NCBI RefSeq assembly: GCF_028618515.1
Contig: NZ_JAQITB010000003.1
Coordinates: 62,001 to 126,000, forward strand
Reading direction: 5' to 3'
Source of the DNA: Bartonella sp. ML69XJBT
GTDB lineage: Bacteria > Pseudomonadota > Alphaproteobacteria > Rhizobiales > Rhizobiaceae
Length of the DNA stretch: 64,000 nt
The translations under genes were made by a program, and so were the position numbers. Under the pieces are notes generated by a model. The model was not told the DNA's origin and searched no databases. It saw only the letters and a program-made list of their open reading frames with translations. The first letter of the stretch is position 1, and each line of letters begins with the position of its first letter. Shown piece after piece: positions 50,051 to 59,793 of the stretch.

Positions 50051-50809
50051 ATGAAAATTAAGATGCGTGGTCAAGATGTAAAGGTTTTTTATGGAGGAAA
50101 AGAGGCGCTTCATGGTATTACGCTTGATATTCCTGAACATCAAGTTACAGCTTTGATAGGGCCTTCAGGTTGCGGAAAGTCAACTTTTTTGCGTTGTTTT
50201 AATCGTATGAATGACACGATTGAAAGCGCTAAAATAACGGGTCTTATTACCTTAGATGGAGAAAATATTTATGACTCACGGATTGATGTTGTAGAATTGC
50301 GCGCCCGTGTAGGGATGGTTTTTCAAAAACCTAGCCCTTTTCCCAAATCGATATTTGAGAATGTTGCCTATGGTCCACGCATTCACGGTTTAGTCAAATC
50401 GCGTGGCGAATTGCATGATGTGGTTGAAAAGAGTTTAAGGCAGGCGGGTTTATTTGAAGAAGTAAAAGATCGCCTTCATGAACTTGGAACAAGTTTATCA
50501 GGAGGACAGCAACAGCGTTTGTGTATTGCACGTGCCATTGCTGTTAGTCCTGAAGTTATTTTGATGGATGAGCCCTGTTCGGCTCTTGATCCAATTGCGA
50601 CAGCACGTATTGAAGAGCTCATCGATGCATTACGACAAAATTATACAATTGTTATTGTGACACATTCGATGCAGCAGGCAGCACGTGTTTCTCAATATAC
50701 AGCGATGTTTCATTTAGGGCATTTGGTAGAAGTTGGTGCAACTGAAATGATCTTCACTTCACCAAAAGAACAACGTACGCAAGATTATATCACGGGGCGT
50801 TTTGGATAG
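50051..50809 (+). CDS. pstB: Phosphate ABC transporter ATPase PstB
   Basis: ATPase of 252 residues: Walker [10 protein letters not shown], signature L-S-G-G-Q-Q-Q-R, Walker [13 protein letters not shown]. The segment L-R-C-F-N-R-M-N-D after Walker A is typical of PstB. It drives phosphate uptake with PstC/PstA and is followed by phoU after 21 bp. Confidence 0.96.
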   Translation: MKIKMRGQDVKVFYGGKEALHGITLDIPEHQVTALIGPSGCGKSTFLRCFNRMNDTIESAKITGLITLDGENIYDSRIDVVELRARVGMVFQKPSPFPKSIFENVAYGPRIHGLVKSRGELHDVVEKSLRQAGLFEEVKDRLHELGTSLSGGQQQRLCIARAIAVSPEVILMDEPCSALDPIATARIEELIDALRQNYTIVIVTHSMQQAARVSQYTAMFHLGHLVEVGATEMIFTSPKEQRTQDYITGRFG

Positions 50810-50830
50810 GTGAATTGAGGAGAATAAGAT

Positions 50831-51553
50831 ATGTCTATGAACCATACTGTCCGTTCTTATGATGCAGAACTCAAATATTTGAAAGCAAGGATTACAGAAA
50901 TGGGGAATCATGCAGAAAACATGATCGAACGTTCTGTTGCATCGATTGTGTGTCGTGATCTTCAACTTGCGACGGCAGTTATTGCTGATGATTTATTTTT
51001 GGATGAAGCAGAACGTGATATTGATGAGAAAGCGATTACCATTATTTGCAAACGCCAACCTATGGCTGTTGATCTGCGTGAAATTATTGGTGCCATTCGT
51101 ATTTCTTCTGATCTTGAGCGGATTGGGGATATGGCCAAAAATGTTGCTAAGCGAACGGTTGCGCTTTCAGAAACGCGTCAACCTGCAGCTTTTTACCATG
51201 GGCTTGAAACGATTACAGCGTTAGCACTCAATCAGTTAAAAGAAGTGTTGAGTGCTTATAGGAGCCGTTTATTGGAACGTGTTGATGCCGTACGTGAGCG
51301 TGATGGTAAAATTGATGCTCTGTATACTTCTCTTTTTCGGGAGCTTCTGTCGTATATGATGGAAGATATGCGTAATATTACGGTTTGTACGCACTTACTT
51401 TTTTGTTTAAAAAATATTGAAAGAATTGGTGACCATGTTACCAATATTGCAGAGATGCTACATTATATTATAACAGGTCATCATATGTCTTCTGAACGCC
51501 CTCGCGATGATCTTACCTATAAAGTTGGGGTAGGTGAGCAAAAGATAGATTAA
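50831..51553 (+). CDS. phoU: Phosphate signalling protein PhoU
   Basis: Two-repeat helical-bundle protein, 240 residues, with the metal-binding E/D-x-x-x-D motifs (E-R-I-G-D-M near 98, E-R-I-G-D-H near 200). It couples Pst activity to PhoR in other bacteria. No phoB or phoR gene follows, although phoB commonly does in rhizobia. Confidence 0.94.
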   Translation: MSMNHTVRSYDAELKYLKARITEMGNHAENMIERSVASIVCRDLQLATAVIADDLFLDEAERDIDEKAITIICKRQPMAVDLREIIGAIRISSDLERIGDMAKNVAKRTVALSETRQPAAFYHGLETITALALNQLKEVLSAYRSRLLERVDAVRERDGKIDALYTSLFRELLSYMMEDMRNITVCTHLLFCLKNIERIGDHVTNIAEMLHYIITGHHMSSERPRDDLTYKVGVGEQKID

Positions 51554-52088
51554 CATTTTTCTTGAAGATACGAAGTATTGATCGCCTTTTTACAATACAG
51601 TTGTAAGCGGAATATGCTAGAGAATATTATGGGTAACGACAAAGAAGCCGCTAAAAAGTTTTTCAAGCTAATATCACGGATTTTAAATTCTTAATTTGAC
51701 AGATTTGGGTATTGGGTAGTATCATTGTCCTTAATTTAGCTGGAGGGGGTATTCGTGTTGTCTTTTCGATGTTAATATAGATAGTTTTAATATTCCAATC
51801 TTTCTTTTATGGAGAATTGTTGGAGAGTTTCCGATTGTGCATTATTTTATTGCGATTTTAAAGTGTAAGAATTGATACTGTGTGGTTATATTCATTTTAT
51901 GAAGAACAGCAGTATTTATCTGTAAATTAAGTTTTTTTATTTTTTATTGAGCATAAATGCCTTTTAGTTACTCCTTGTATTAAAATTTTACTAAGTTGTA
52001 ACAATTAACCGTATACTTTCTTTGAAGGTACATTTAGAACACATTCAGATTTTAAATACTTCAAAGAGTTGGGGATCTGTTGTATAAG
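51554..52088. other. Intergenic region, about 535 bp
   Basis: The place where phoB often lies in relatives holds no recognisable gene. A 20-codon frame from ATG 51629 and a hydrophobic stretch near 51712-51780 in another frame could be remnants of a small membrane protein; the parent cannot be named. Confidence 0.35.
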
Positions 52089-52934
52089 ATGAAAAAGAAT
52101 TTTTTGACTGTTTTTTTTAGTTGTTTTTTAGCGCCGTTTGTTATTGTTGGGTGTGCTTCAAATCATTTTAGTGTTGGAAATGTAAATGATGATAAGAAGA
52201 CAGTAATGTATCCATTGACTGAGCGCCAATGTTTGATGCGTGCAATGTATTTTGAATCAAACCGTACCAGCCGAGAAGGAATGATTGCTGTTGGCACTGT
52301 TGTCATGAATCGTGTTAATTCAAGCGCTTATCCAAAAACGATTTGTGGTGTTGTTGGTCAGTACAAGCAGTTTGCTCCTGGCGTTTTAACACGTCCTATG
52401 CTGGAGCCTTCATCTGTGAACCGTGTTAGAGAGGCAGCAGATGCTGTTTTGCGCGGCGAACGGGATAAGAAACTTAAAAATGCTAAATTTTTTCATACCG
52501 CAGGTTTATCTTTTCCTTATAAAAACATGTACTATGTTCGTGTTGCAGGGGGAAATGCTTTTTATGAAAAGCGTTCACGTGATGGATCTCTTCAAGTTCC
52601 TACGAATGATCGTCCCTATGATGTTGCTTATGCTTTTTCTCAAGAACGCTCAAGAAATACACCGAGTTCCATGGATGCAAGTTTAGCAAATAAAGGAATA
52701 AAAACAGAGAAAAAACAAAATACATCTCCTTTAGTAGAAGTAGCGCAAGCAAAAGAGGTGCATCCTACATCTTTTTTTGTCGTACAAGTTGATAAAGTTC
52801 CCATTCCCACATCAGCGCCTCATCGTATAGAGAAGGAAGATGAAAGCAAAACAATAGCGGCTTATACTATGCCTTCATCGGATCAGTTAAATGCAATCGT
52901 TGCAATGTTAGAAAAACAGTACAGAATCCGGTAA
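52089..52934 (+). CDS. SleB-type cell wall hydrolase, probable lipoprotein
   Basis: Protein of 281 residues with an N-terminal signal sequence and lipobox-like I-V-G-C (about residue 22). A cell-wall hydrolase domain of the SleB/Hydrolase_2 family spans about 45-175: A-M-Y-F-E-S-N (catalytic Glu), V-V-M-N-R-V, C-G-V-V-G-Q. The C-terminal 100 residues are low complexity. It probably cuts peptidoglycan from the envelope. The ATG at 52089 is chosen over an in-frame TTG at 52080. Confidence 0.85.
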   Translation: MKKNFLTVFFSCFLAPFVIVGCASNHFSVGNVNDDKKTVMYPLTERQCLMRAMYFESNRTSREGMIAVGTVVMNRVNSSAYPKTICGVVGQYKQFAPGVLTRPMLEPSSVNRVREAADAVLRGERDKKLKNAKFFHTAGLSFPYKNMYYVRVAGGNAFYEKRSRDGSLQVPTNDRPYDVAYAFSQERSRNTPSSMDASLANKGIKTEKKQNTSPLVEVAQAKEVHPTSFFVVQVDKVPIPTSAPHRIEKEDESKTIAAYTMPSSDQLNAIVAMLEKQYRIR

Positions 52935-52962
52935 TTTTTTACAACTAAGAAGGGTATTGGTA

Positions 52963-54210
52963 ATGTACTTTGATATTCATGAGACAATCTCACCTGAAAT
53001 GCTTAATCGTCTTGCAGAAGTTACGGTAAAAGTTGGGCTAAATTTACAAGAGGGACAAGATCTTATTTTAACTGCTCCAGTTTCAGCATTACCTCTTGTT
53101 CGGCGTATCGCATATCATGCTTATAAGGTTGGTGCTGGTGTGATTACACCACTTTTTAGTGACGATATGTTATCGCTGACACGTTTTGAAAATGCCCATA
53201 CGGCTAGTTTTGATTGTGCACCTTCTTGGCTGTATGAGGGAATGGCGAAGGCTTTTGAAAATGGAGCAGCGCGTTTAGCGATTGTTGGTGATAATCCTTT
53301 GCTGCTTTCCAATCAAGATTTTGATAAGGTTGCACGTTTAAATAAAGCCACATCAATAGCGTACCAGCCGGCTCTTAACCAAATATCAAATTTTGCTATG
53401 AATTGGTCCATTGTTTCTTATCCAACAACTGGGTGGGCTGAGGTGATGTTTCCCTCTCTGCCACTCCATGAAGCGATTAAAAAATTAGCTGATGCAATTT
53501 TTTCTGCTTCACGCATTACAGAAGAAGACCCAATAGAGGCATGGGCTGTCCATAATGCAACTTTAAAGGAACGTTCATCTTGGCTTAATGGACAGCGTTT
53601 TTCTGCCTTGCACTTTACGGGACCAGGGACTGATTTAATGCTTGGTTTGGCGGATGATCATGAATGGCAAGGTGGTGCATCCGTTGCTAAAAATGGTGTT
53701 GTCTGCAATCCTAATATTCCAACAGAAGAAGTATTCACCACTCCTCATGCTCATAGGGTTGAAGGTTTTGTTCGTTCAACGAAGCCTCTTTCTTATCAAG
53801 GAGCACTGATTGATAATATTGAAGTACGGTTTGAAGCAGGGCGTATTGTTGATGCACGTGCGTCAACAGGGCAGGAAGTTTTGCAACGGGTTTTACAAAG
53901 TGATGAGGGGGCAAGTCGATTGGGCGAAGTTGCTCTTGTTCCACATTCTTCCCCAATTTCCAAAAGCGATCTGCTTTTTTATAATACGTTATTTGATGAA
54001 AATGCTGCATGTCATATTGCTTTAGGGCAGTGTTATTCGAAGTGTTTTTTGGATGGAGCATCATTGACGGCAGAGGAAATTGCGGCACGTGGTGGTAATA
54101 AAAGTGTCATTCATATTGACTGGATGATTGGATCTGGTGAAATTGACATTGATGGTATTACACAAGATGGTATAAGAGTTCCTGTATTTCGTAAGGGTGA
54201 ATGGGCTTAA
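52963..54210 (+). CDS. M29 family aminopeptidase (AmpS/PepS type)
   Basis: Metallo-aminopeptidase of 415 residues. The metal-site blocks are near the C-terminus: N-A-A-C-H-I-A-L-G and H-I-D-W-M-I-G-S, with the V-P-H-S-S-P-I segment upstream. ATG 52963 follows AAGAAGGG; TTG 52957 is in frame. It is a cytoplasmic peptidase with no signal peptide, upstream of mutM on the same strand. Confidence 0.92.
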   Translation: MYFDIHETISPEMLNRLAEVTVKVGLNLQEGQDLILTAPVSALPLVRRIAYHAYKVGAGVITPLFSDDMLSLTRFENAHTASFDCAPSWLYEGMAKAFENGAARLAIVGDNPLLLSNQDFDKVARLNKATSIAYQPALNQISNFAMNWSIVSYPTTGWAEVMFPSLPLHEAIKKLADAIFSASRITEEDPIEAWAVHNATLKERSSWLNGQRFSALHFTGPGTDLMLGLADDHEWQGGASVAKNGVVCNPNIPTEEVFTTPHAHRVEGFVRSTKPLSYQGALIDNIEVRFEAGRIVDARASTGQEVLQRVLQSDEGASRLGEVALVPHSSPISKSDLLFYNTLFDENAACHIALGQCYSKCFLDGASLTAEEIAARGGNKSVIHIDWMIGSGEIDIDGITQDGIRVPVFRKGEWA

Positions 54211-54262
54211 AATTTTATTTTTTCAATAGCATTGCTGGAAAATATATAATATTAAAAAATAA

Positions 54263-55138
54263 ATGCCTGAACTCCCTGAAGTAGAAACTGTTCGTCGTGG
54301 ACTTGAGCCAGTTGTGACTGGCGCAAAGATACTATCTGTCACGCTTTATCGGAGAGATTTACGTTTTCCTTTCCCTGAGGCGTTTTCTGAGCGGCTTGTT
54401 GGTCAGACAATTATAGAGCTTGGCCGGCGTGCAAAATATTTATTGTTTTATCTTTCAAAAAATGAAACGATTTTAAGCCATTTAGGAATGTCAGGATCAT
54501 GGCGCATAGAAGATGATCTTTTAAAAGAAGCATCTTCTACGATAAAGAAATTTGTTAAGCATGATCACTTTGTTATGGATATTCAGGCAAAGGATGGCAA
54601 AATTTATCATCTTACTTATAATGATGTGCGTCGTTTTGGGTTTATGCTTTTAGTAGATACAAGTAAGCTTTACGAACATCCCCTTTTAAAAAAGTTAGGG
54701 ATCGAGCCTATAAGTAATGCGTTTTCTGGTCGTTATCTACAAAAGGTTTTCGTTAATAAAAAAATATCCCTTAAGGGAGTTTTGCTTGATCAGTCTATTA
54801 TTGCGGGTCTTGGGAACATTTATGTTTGCGAAGCACTTTGGCGTAGTCGCTTGTCTCCACAACGCGGCGCATATACATTAGCGTTGAAAACGATACGTGC
54901 ACGTGAATATGCAGATTCTTTAGCGCAGAATATACGGAATGTCATTTCTGAAGCCATTTTGTCTGGTGGATCTTCTTTACGTGATTATACGCATGTAGAT
55001 GGCTCCCTTGGTTATTTTCAACATGCTTTTTCAGTTTATGGACGAGAAGGTAAGGAGTGTTTGCAATGTGGAGCACCTATTATGCGTATTTTACAGTTGG
55101 GGCGTTCAAGTTTTTATTGTTCACAGTGCCAAAAATGA
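54263..55138 (+). CDS. mutM: Formamidopyrimidine-DNA glycosylase
   Basis: Bifunctional glycosylase/AP lyase removing 8-oxoG and Fapy lesions. The catalytic N-terminus is P-E-L-P-E-V-E-T (Pro after Met removal), an H2TH region follows, and the C-terminal zinc finger runs C-L-Q-C to C-S-Q-C. It is 291 residues. The last part of the gene and its downstream spacer are repeated at 56870, marking one border of the tandem duplication. Confidence 0.96.
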   Translation: MPELPEVETVRRGLEPVVTGAKILSVTLYRRDLRFPFPEAFSERLVGQTIIELGRRAKYLLFYLSKNETILSHLGMSGSWRIEDDLLKEASSTIKKFVKHDHFVMDIQAKDGKIYHLTYNDVRRFGFMLLVDTSKLYEHPLLKKLGIEPISNAFSGRYLQKVFVNKKISLKGVLLDQSIIAGLGNIYVCEALWRSRLSPQRGAYTLALKTIRAREYADSLAQNIRNVISEAILSGGSSLRDYTHVDGSLGYFQHAFSVYGREGKECLQCGAPIMRILQLGRSSFYCSQCQK

Positions 55139-55210
55139 ATAAGATCCTTTGCAAAATTCTATAAGAGGATTAAAGTCGTACCTCTAATTATATGAGTTGG
55201 GAGGCTTTTT

Positions 55211-56605
55211 ATGTTGAATAAAGTATTAACACATCTTGATGAAAATATAGACAAAAGCCTTGAACGCCTTTTTTCTTTTTTACGTTTTCAATCGATTTCA
55301 ACAGATTCGGCTTATAAGGATGAATGTCGTCAAGCAGCTGATTGGTTAGTAGAGGATTTAAAAAGTATAGGGTTTGAGGCTTCACGGCGTGATACACCAG
55401 GTCATCCAATAGTTGTTGGGCACCATCCAGGACCTTCAGATGATTGCTTGCATGTATTATTTTACGGACATTATGATGTTCAACCTGTTGACCCACTGAA
55501 TTTATGGGAAGATGATCCATTTACACCTTCTTTAAAAGAGAGAGATGGAGAAAAAGTCATTTGTGCTCGTGGAGCTTCAGATGACAAAGGACAGCTCATG
55601 ACGTTTATTGAAGCATGTCGTGCGTTTAAGAAAGAAACGGGACAGCTTCCTGTTAAAGTTACTATTTTATGTGAAGGAGAAGAAGAAAGTTCTTCTCCTT
55701 CTCTTATTCCATTTTTGAAAGCAAATAAGGATGAGCTTAAGGCTGATTGCGCATTGGTTTGTGACACGGCGATGTGGGATGCAGATACACCATCTGTTTG
55801 TATTGCTCTTCGCGGAATGATGTCAGAAGAGATTATTATCACGGCAGCTAATCGTGATTTGCATTCTGGTGCTTTTGGGGGAGTAGCTGCTAATCCCATT
55901 CGTATTTTAGCTAAAATTTTAGCAGGACTTCATGATGAAAATAATAGGGTGTCACTCCCTGGTTTTTATGATGGGGTAGAAGAAACACCTCCACATCTTT
56001 TGCAAGCATGGGATGCACTAAATTGCACGGCTGAGAATGTTCTTGGTCCTATAGGACTTTCTATTCCTTCTGGTGAAAAAGGGCGAAGCATTTTAGAGCT
56101 TATGTGGGCGCGTCCTACAGCAGAAATTAATGGTATTAGTGGAGGCTATGAGGGAGAAGGGATGAAAACGGTTATTGCTTCTCAAGCGAGCGCAAAAGTA
56201 TCATGTCGTTTAGTCCATAAGCAAGATCCAGAGAAAATACGCCAAGCTTTACGTGATTATGTACGCAGCTCAATTCCTGCTGACTGTACAGTTGAATTTA
56301 AGAATCATGGTTCTTCTTCGGCAATTCAACTCTCCTATGATTCTCCTTTTATCGAAGTAGCAAAGGGTGCGTTATCACAAGAGTGGGGATTACCTGCTGT
56401 ATTAGCAGCTATGGGTGGTTCGATTCCAGTTGTAGCAGACTTTCAATCAATTCTTGATATGGAGACTGTTTTGGTTGGTTTTGCACTGACTGAGGACCGT
56501 ATGCATTCGCCTAATGAAAAATATAATCTCAAATCGTTTCATAAAGGGCAGCGGTCTTGGGCACGTATTCTTGTCTCTTTAGCAAATAGGAGGGTAAATG
56601 GCTGA
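55211..56605 (+). CDS. M20 family dipeptidase, copy 1
   Basis: Zinc-dependent dipeptidase/deacylase-like enzyme, 464 residues. Metal ligands are visible: H in G-H-Y-D-V-Q-P (about 88), D in A-S-D-D-K-G-Q, E-E in G-E-G-E-E-E-S, D in V-C-D-T and H in R-M-H-S-P-N-E. The dimerisation domain lies in the middle. The first about 159 residues are identical to copy 2, differences being clustered later. It overlaps the broken rnd by 8 bp. The substrate is unknown. Confidence 0.92.
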   Translation: MLNKVLTHLDENIDKSLERLFSFLRFQSISTDSAYKDECRQAADWLVEDLKSIGFEASRRDTPGHPIVVGHHPGPSDDCLHVLFYGHYDVQPVDPLNLWEDDPFTPSLKERDGEKVICARGASDDKGQLMTFIEACRAFKKETGQLPVKVTILCEGEEESSSPSLIPFLKANKDELKADCALVCDTAMWDADTPSVCIALRGMMSEEIIITAANRDLHSGAFGGVAANPIRILAKILAGLHDENNRVSLPGFYDGVEETPPHLLQAWDALNCTAENVLGPIGLSIPSGEKGRSILELMWARPTAEINGISGGYEGEGMKTVIASQASAKVSCRLVHKQDPEKIRQALRDYVRSSIPADCTVEFKNHGSSSAIQLSYDSPFIEVAKGALSQEWGLPAVLAAMGGSIPVVADFQSILDMETVLVGFALTEDRMHSPNEKYNLKSFHKGQRSWARILVSLANRRVNG

Positions 56606-56867
56606 GATTCGCGTTCATCAAGGTGATTTACCAAACTTAGACAATTATCAGATTAATGCCGTTGCCATTGATACTGAGACTTTAGGACTACAACCATATC
56701 ATAATCGTTTATGTGTTATTCACTTTTCTTCGGGGGATGGTACTGCTGATAAAAGATATATTTGAAAAACGCTTACTGTGTGAAGAACGAGAATATATTG
56801 CGAAGGCATGCTTTCAATTTCTGTCTATAAGGGCTGGACTTGATTTTTTGAGATTGCAGAGGGTGAG
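56598..56867 (+). pseudogene. Truncated ribonuclease D gene (rnd copy 1)
   Basis: The first 51 codons match intact rnd (M-A-E-I-R-V-H-Q-G-D). Then about 332 bp are missing: bases after G-C-T-G-A-T join directly to the region encoding the C-terminal K-D-I-F-E. The shift gives a stop at 56763-56765. The rest of the 3' end is recognisable and further decayed. Only the first exonuclease motif (D-T-E-T-L) remains, so it cannot be active. Confidence 0.92.
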
Positions 56868-56975
56868 ATCTTCTTTTTATTGTTCATAGTGCTAAAAATG
56901 AATAAGATCCCTTGCAAAATCCTGCAAGAGGCTTAAAGTCATGTCTTAATTATATAAGGATTGGGAGGCTTTTTT

Positions 56976-58370
56976 ATGTTGAATAAAGTATTAACACATC
57001 TTGATGAAAATATAGACAAAAGCCTTGAACGCCTTTTTTCTTTTTTACGTTTTCAATCGATTTCAACAGATTCGGCTTATAAGGATGAATGTCGTCAAGC
57101 AGCTGATTGGTTAGTAGAGGATTTAAAAAGTATAGGGTTTGAGGCTTCACGGCGTGATACACCAGGTCATCCAATAGTTGTTGGACACCATCCAGGACCT
57201 TCAGATGATTGCTTGCATGTATTATTTTATGGACATTATGATGTTCAACCTGTTGACCCACTGAATTTATGGGAAGATGATCCATTTACACCTTCTTTAA
57301 AAGAGAGAGATGGAGAGAAAGTCATTTGTGCTCGTGGAGCTTCGGATGACAAAGGACAGCTCATGACGTTTATTGAAGCATGTCGTGCGTTTAAGAAAGA
57401 AACGGGACAGCTTCCTGTTAAAGTTACTATTTTATGTGAAGGAGAAGAAGAAACAGCCTCCCCTTCTCTTGTTCCATTTTTGAAAGCAAATAAGGATGAG
57501 CTTAAGGCTGATTGCGCATTGGTTTGCGACACATCTATGTGGGATGTCAATACACCATCTATTGCCCTTTCTCTTCGGGGAATTATGGCGGAAGAAATTA
57601 TTATCACAGCAGCTAATCGTGATTTGCATTCTGGTTATTTTGGGGGAGTAGCAGCCAATCCCATTCGTATCTTAGCTAAAATTTTAGCAGGACTTCATGA
57701 TGAAAATAATAGGGTGACACTTCCTCGTTTTTATGATGGGGTAGAAGAAACATCTCCACATCTTTTGCAAGCATGGAATGCACTAAATTGCACGGCTGAA
57801 AATTTTCTTGGTCCTGTAGGCCTTTCTATTCCTTCTGGTGAAAAAGGGCGGAGTATTTTAGAACTTATGTGGGCGCGTCCTACAGCAGAAATTAATGGTA
57901 TTAGTGGAGGCTATGAGGGAGAAGGGATGAAAACGGTTATTGCTTCTCAAGCGAGCGCAAAAGTATCATGTCGTTTAGTCCATAAGCAAGATCCAGAGAA
58001 AATACGCCAAGCTTTACGTGATTATGTACGCAGTTCAATTCCTGCTGACTGTACAGTTGAATTTAAGGATCATGGTTCTTCTCCGGCTCTTCAGCTTTCC
58101 GATGATTCGTCTTTTATCCAGGCAGCAAAGGATGCGTTATCACAAGAGTGGGAATTTCCTACTGTATTAGCAGCTATGGGTGGTTCGATTCCAATTGTAG
58201 CAGACTTTCAATCAATTCTTGATATGGAGACTGTTTTGGTTGGTTTTGCACTGGCAGATGACTGTATTCATTCACCTAATGAAAAATATAATCTCAAATC
58301 GTTTCATAAAGGGCAGCGGTCTTGGGCGCGTATTCTTGCAACTTTAGCAAATAGGAGGGTAAATGGCTGA
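56976..58370 (+). CDS. M20 family dipeptidase, copy 2
   Basis: 464-residue paralogue of copy 1 with the same metal ligands (the last His in C-I-H-S-P-N-E). Differences from copy 1 concentrate at residues 160-215, 235-280 and 355-395, with stretches of identity between them. ATG 56976 follows GGGAGG. Substitutions around G-Y-F-G-G (copy 1 G-A-F-G-G) may alter substrate choice (inference). It overlaps rnd by 8 bp. Confidence 0.92.
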   Translation: MLNKVLTHLDENIDKSLERLFSFLRFQSISTDSAYKDECRQAADWLVEDLKSIGFEASRRDTPGHPIVVGHHPGPSDDCLHVLFYGHYDVQPVDPLNLWEDDPFTPSLKERDGEKVICARGASDDKGQLMTFIEACRAFKKETGQLPVKVTILCEGEEETASPSLVPFLKANKDELKADCALVCDTSMWDVNTPSIALSLRGIMAEEIIITAANRDLHSGYFGGVAANPIRILAKILAGLHDENNRVTLPRFYDGVEETSPHLLQAWNALNCTAENFLGPVGLSIPSGEKGRSILELMWARPTAEINGISGGYEGEGMKTVIASQASAKVSCRLVHKQDPEKIRQALRDYVRSSIPADCTVEFKDHGSSPALQLSDDSSFIQAAKDALSQEWEFPTVLAAMGGSIPIVADFQSILDMETVLVGFALADDCIHSPNEKYNLKSFHKGQRSWARILATLANRRVNG

Positions 58371-58983
58371 GATTCGTGTTCATCAAGGTGATTTACCAAA
58401 CTTAGACAATTATCAGATTAATGCCGTTGCTATTGATACTGAGACTTTAGGACTACAACCATATCGTGATCGTTTATGTGTCGTTCAGCTTTCTTCGGGG
58501 GATGGTACTGCTGATGTGATACAGATTGCTAAGGGGCAAAAGAGCGCGCCTAATTTGGTTAAGTTGCTTGAAGATAAGGCAATTACAAAAATATTTCATT
58601 TCGGTCGTTTTGATCTTTCTATTTTAGCACATACATTTGGCGTAATGCCAGATGTCGTTTTTTGTACAAAAATTGCTTCAAAACTCACGCGTACTTATAC
58701 AGATCGTCATGGATTAAAGGAAATTTGTGGTGAATTGCTGAATGTAAATATTTCTAAACAACAGCAATCTTCGGATTGGGCTGCTGAGACTTTATCACGT
58801 GCGCAAATTGAATATGCAGCCTCAGATGTTTTATATTTGCATCGTTTAAAAGATATATTTGAAGAACGCTTAAAGCGTGAAGAACGAGAACATGTTGCAA
58901 AGGCGTGTTTTGAATTTTTGCCTATGAGAGCAAAACTTGATCTTTTGGGATGGGCGGAGGTTGATATTTTCGCGCATAGCTGA
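58363..58983 (+). CDS. rnd: Ribonuclease D, short form
   Basis: DEDDy-type 3'-5' exonuclease of 206 residues for tRNA and stable RNA 3'-end trimming. Exo I D-T-E-T-L, Exo II F-H-F-G-R-F-D and Exo III Y-A-A-S-D are present. The C-terminal HRDC domains of E. coli RNase D are absent, usual in alphaproteobacterial short forms. It overlaps the dipeptidase stop by 8 bp and is followed by a strong terminator. Confidence 0.93.
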   Translation: MAEIRVHQGDLPNLDNYQINAVAIDTETLGLQPYRDRLCVVQLSSGDGTADVIQIAKGQKSAPNLVKLLEDKAITKIFHFGRFDLSILAHTFGVMPDVVFCTKIASKLTRTYTDRHGLKEICGELLNVNISKQQQSSDWAAETLSRAQIEYAASDVLYLHRLKDIFEERLKREEREHVAKACFEFLPMRAKLDLLGWAEVDIFAHS

Positions 58984-59793
58984 CTTTAAAATTACCTTTT
59001 AAAACCAAGGTAAGAAAAATGATTTAATACAGCAGAACAAAATACCCATGGTGTATGGGTATTTTGTTCTTTTTTCTATTTTGATGAGAGTATTTAATGA
59101 CAGAACTCTTAGTTTAGTGTGTGTGTTATTCAATTTAAAGATCGCAAAATAAATATTTATAAAGATGTGCTTTTTTATATTTCTCACCGCTTTTATTTGC
59201 AAAAAACAGACAGTTTTTTAAGAAACTATCAGATAAGAGTGATAGGTTTACGGAAGAATTGCCATATCATTGTTACTTCAAGATATCGATTTATAAAGAC
59301 AATTTATCTTTTTTCTTATTAAATGAGAGCTTTGAATAACGTAAGCTTTTCTCATTTCATACTTATTTACGGTAAAAATGATGAAAATTATTCGCTTATG
59401 CTTCATCAGTATAGTTTTAAAACTATTGGAGAAAGAAGTGAACATGCTTCTTATGAGTTCTTTCAAGTTCCAAGAGCTGAGATAATGTTTTAAGCCAGCA
59501 AATAGAATGATTTTGCCATCGTGCTATTATATATTGATTACCTTGAGCGATAGAGGATAAGGCAAATCTCTGCTAGAGAAGTGAAAGCGTAAACAGTTGT
59601 GTCGTTGATTTTATACCTAAGAGTGCATTATGTTTTTATTTATTAAAAAGTAAGTGATTTTTATGTCAGCATAGTTTACCAATTTCTATTTATTTTAAAA
59701 TCACAGTATTCAAAACCTCATTTTTCTATGGAAATTTGCAATGAAGGCACTATGTAAAATCCATTATGGATATTATTTATATGAAAAGGATCT
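58984..59793. other. Intergenic region, about 810 bp
   Basis: Holds the rnd terminator at 59034-59070. Several frames of about 60 codons on both strands have no ribosome site and A/T-driven composition. No other element is recognised. Confidence 0.45.
59034..59070 (+). terminator. Strong terminator after rnd
   Basis: A 16-bp perfect stem with a 5-nt loop (core AAAATACCCAT and ATGGGTATTTT), followed by TTTTTCTATTTTG. It is 50 bp after the rnd stop and ends the mutM/dipeptidase/rnd transcript. Confidence 0.9.

Larger units (their letters stand above)
55108..56867 (+). repeat. Tandem duplication, unit A (mutM end, dipeptidase 1, broken rnd)
   Basis: This stretch matches unit B at 56870-58990 with an offset of about 1765 bp: end of mutM, spacer, dipeptidase and rnd. 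Unit A has lost about 332 bp inside rnd. Unit A presumably arose by duplication, since unit B carries the intact rnd. Confidence 0.9.
56870..58983 (+). repeat. Tandem duplication, unit B (mutM-end remnant, dipeptidase 2, rnd)
   Basis: It begins with a remnant of the last codons of mutM and its spacer (56870-56975, compare 55108-55210), then dipeptidase 2 and intact rnd. The mutM tail copy is visibly decayed while parts of the dipeptidase are identical, so the two were homogenised later. Confidence 0.9.
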
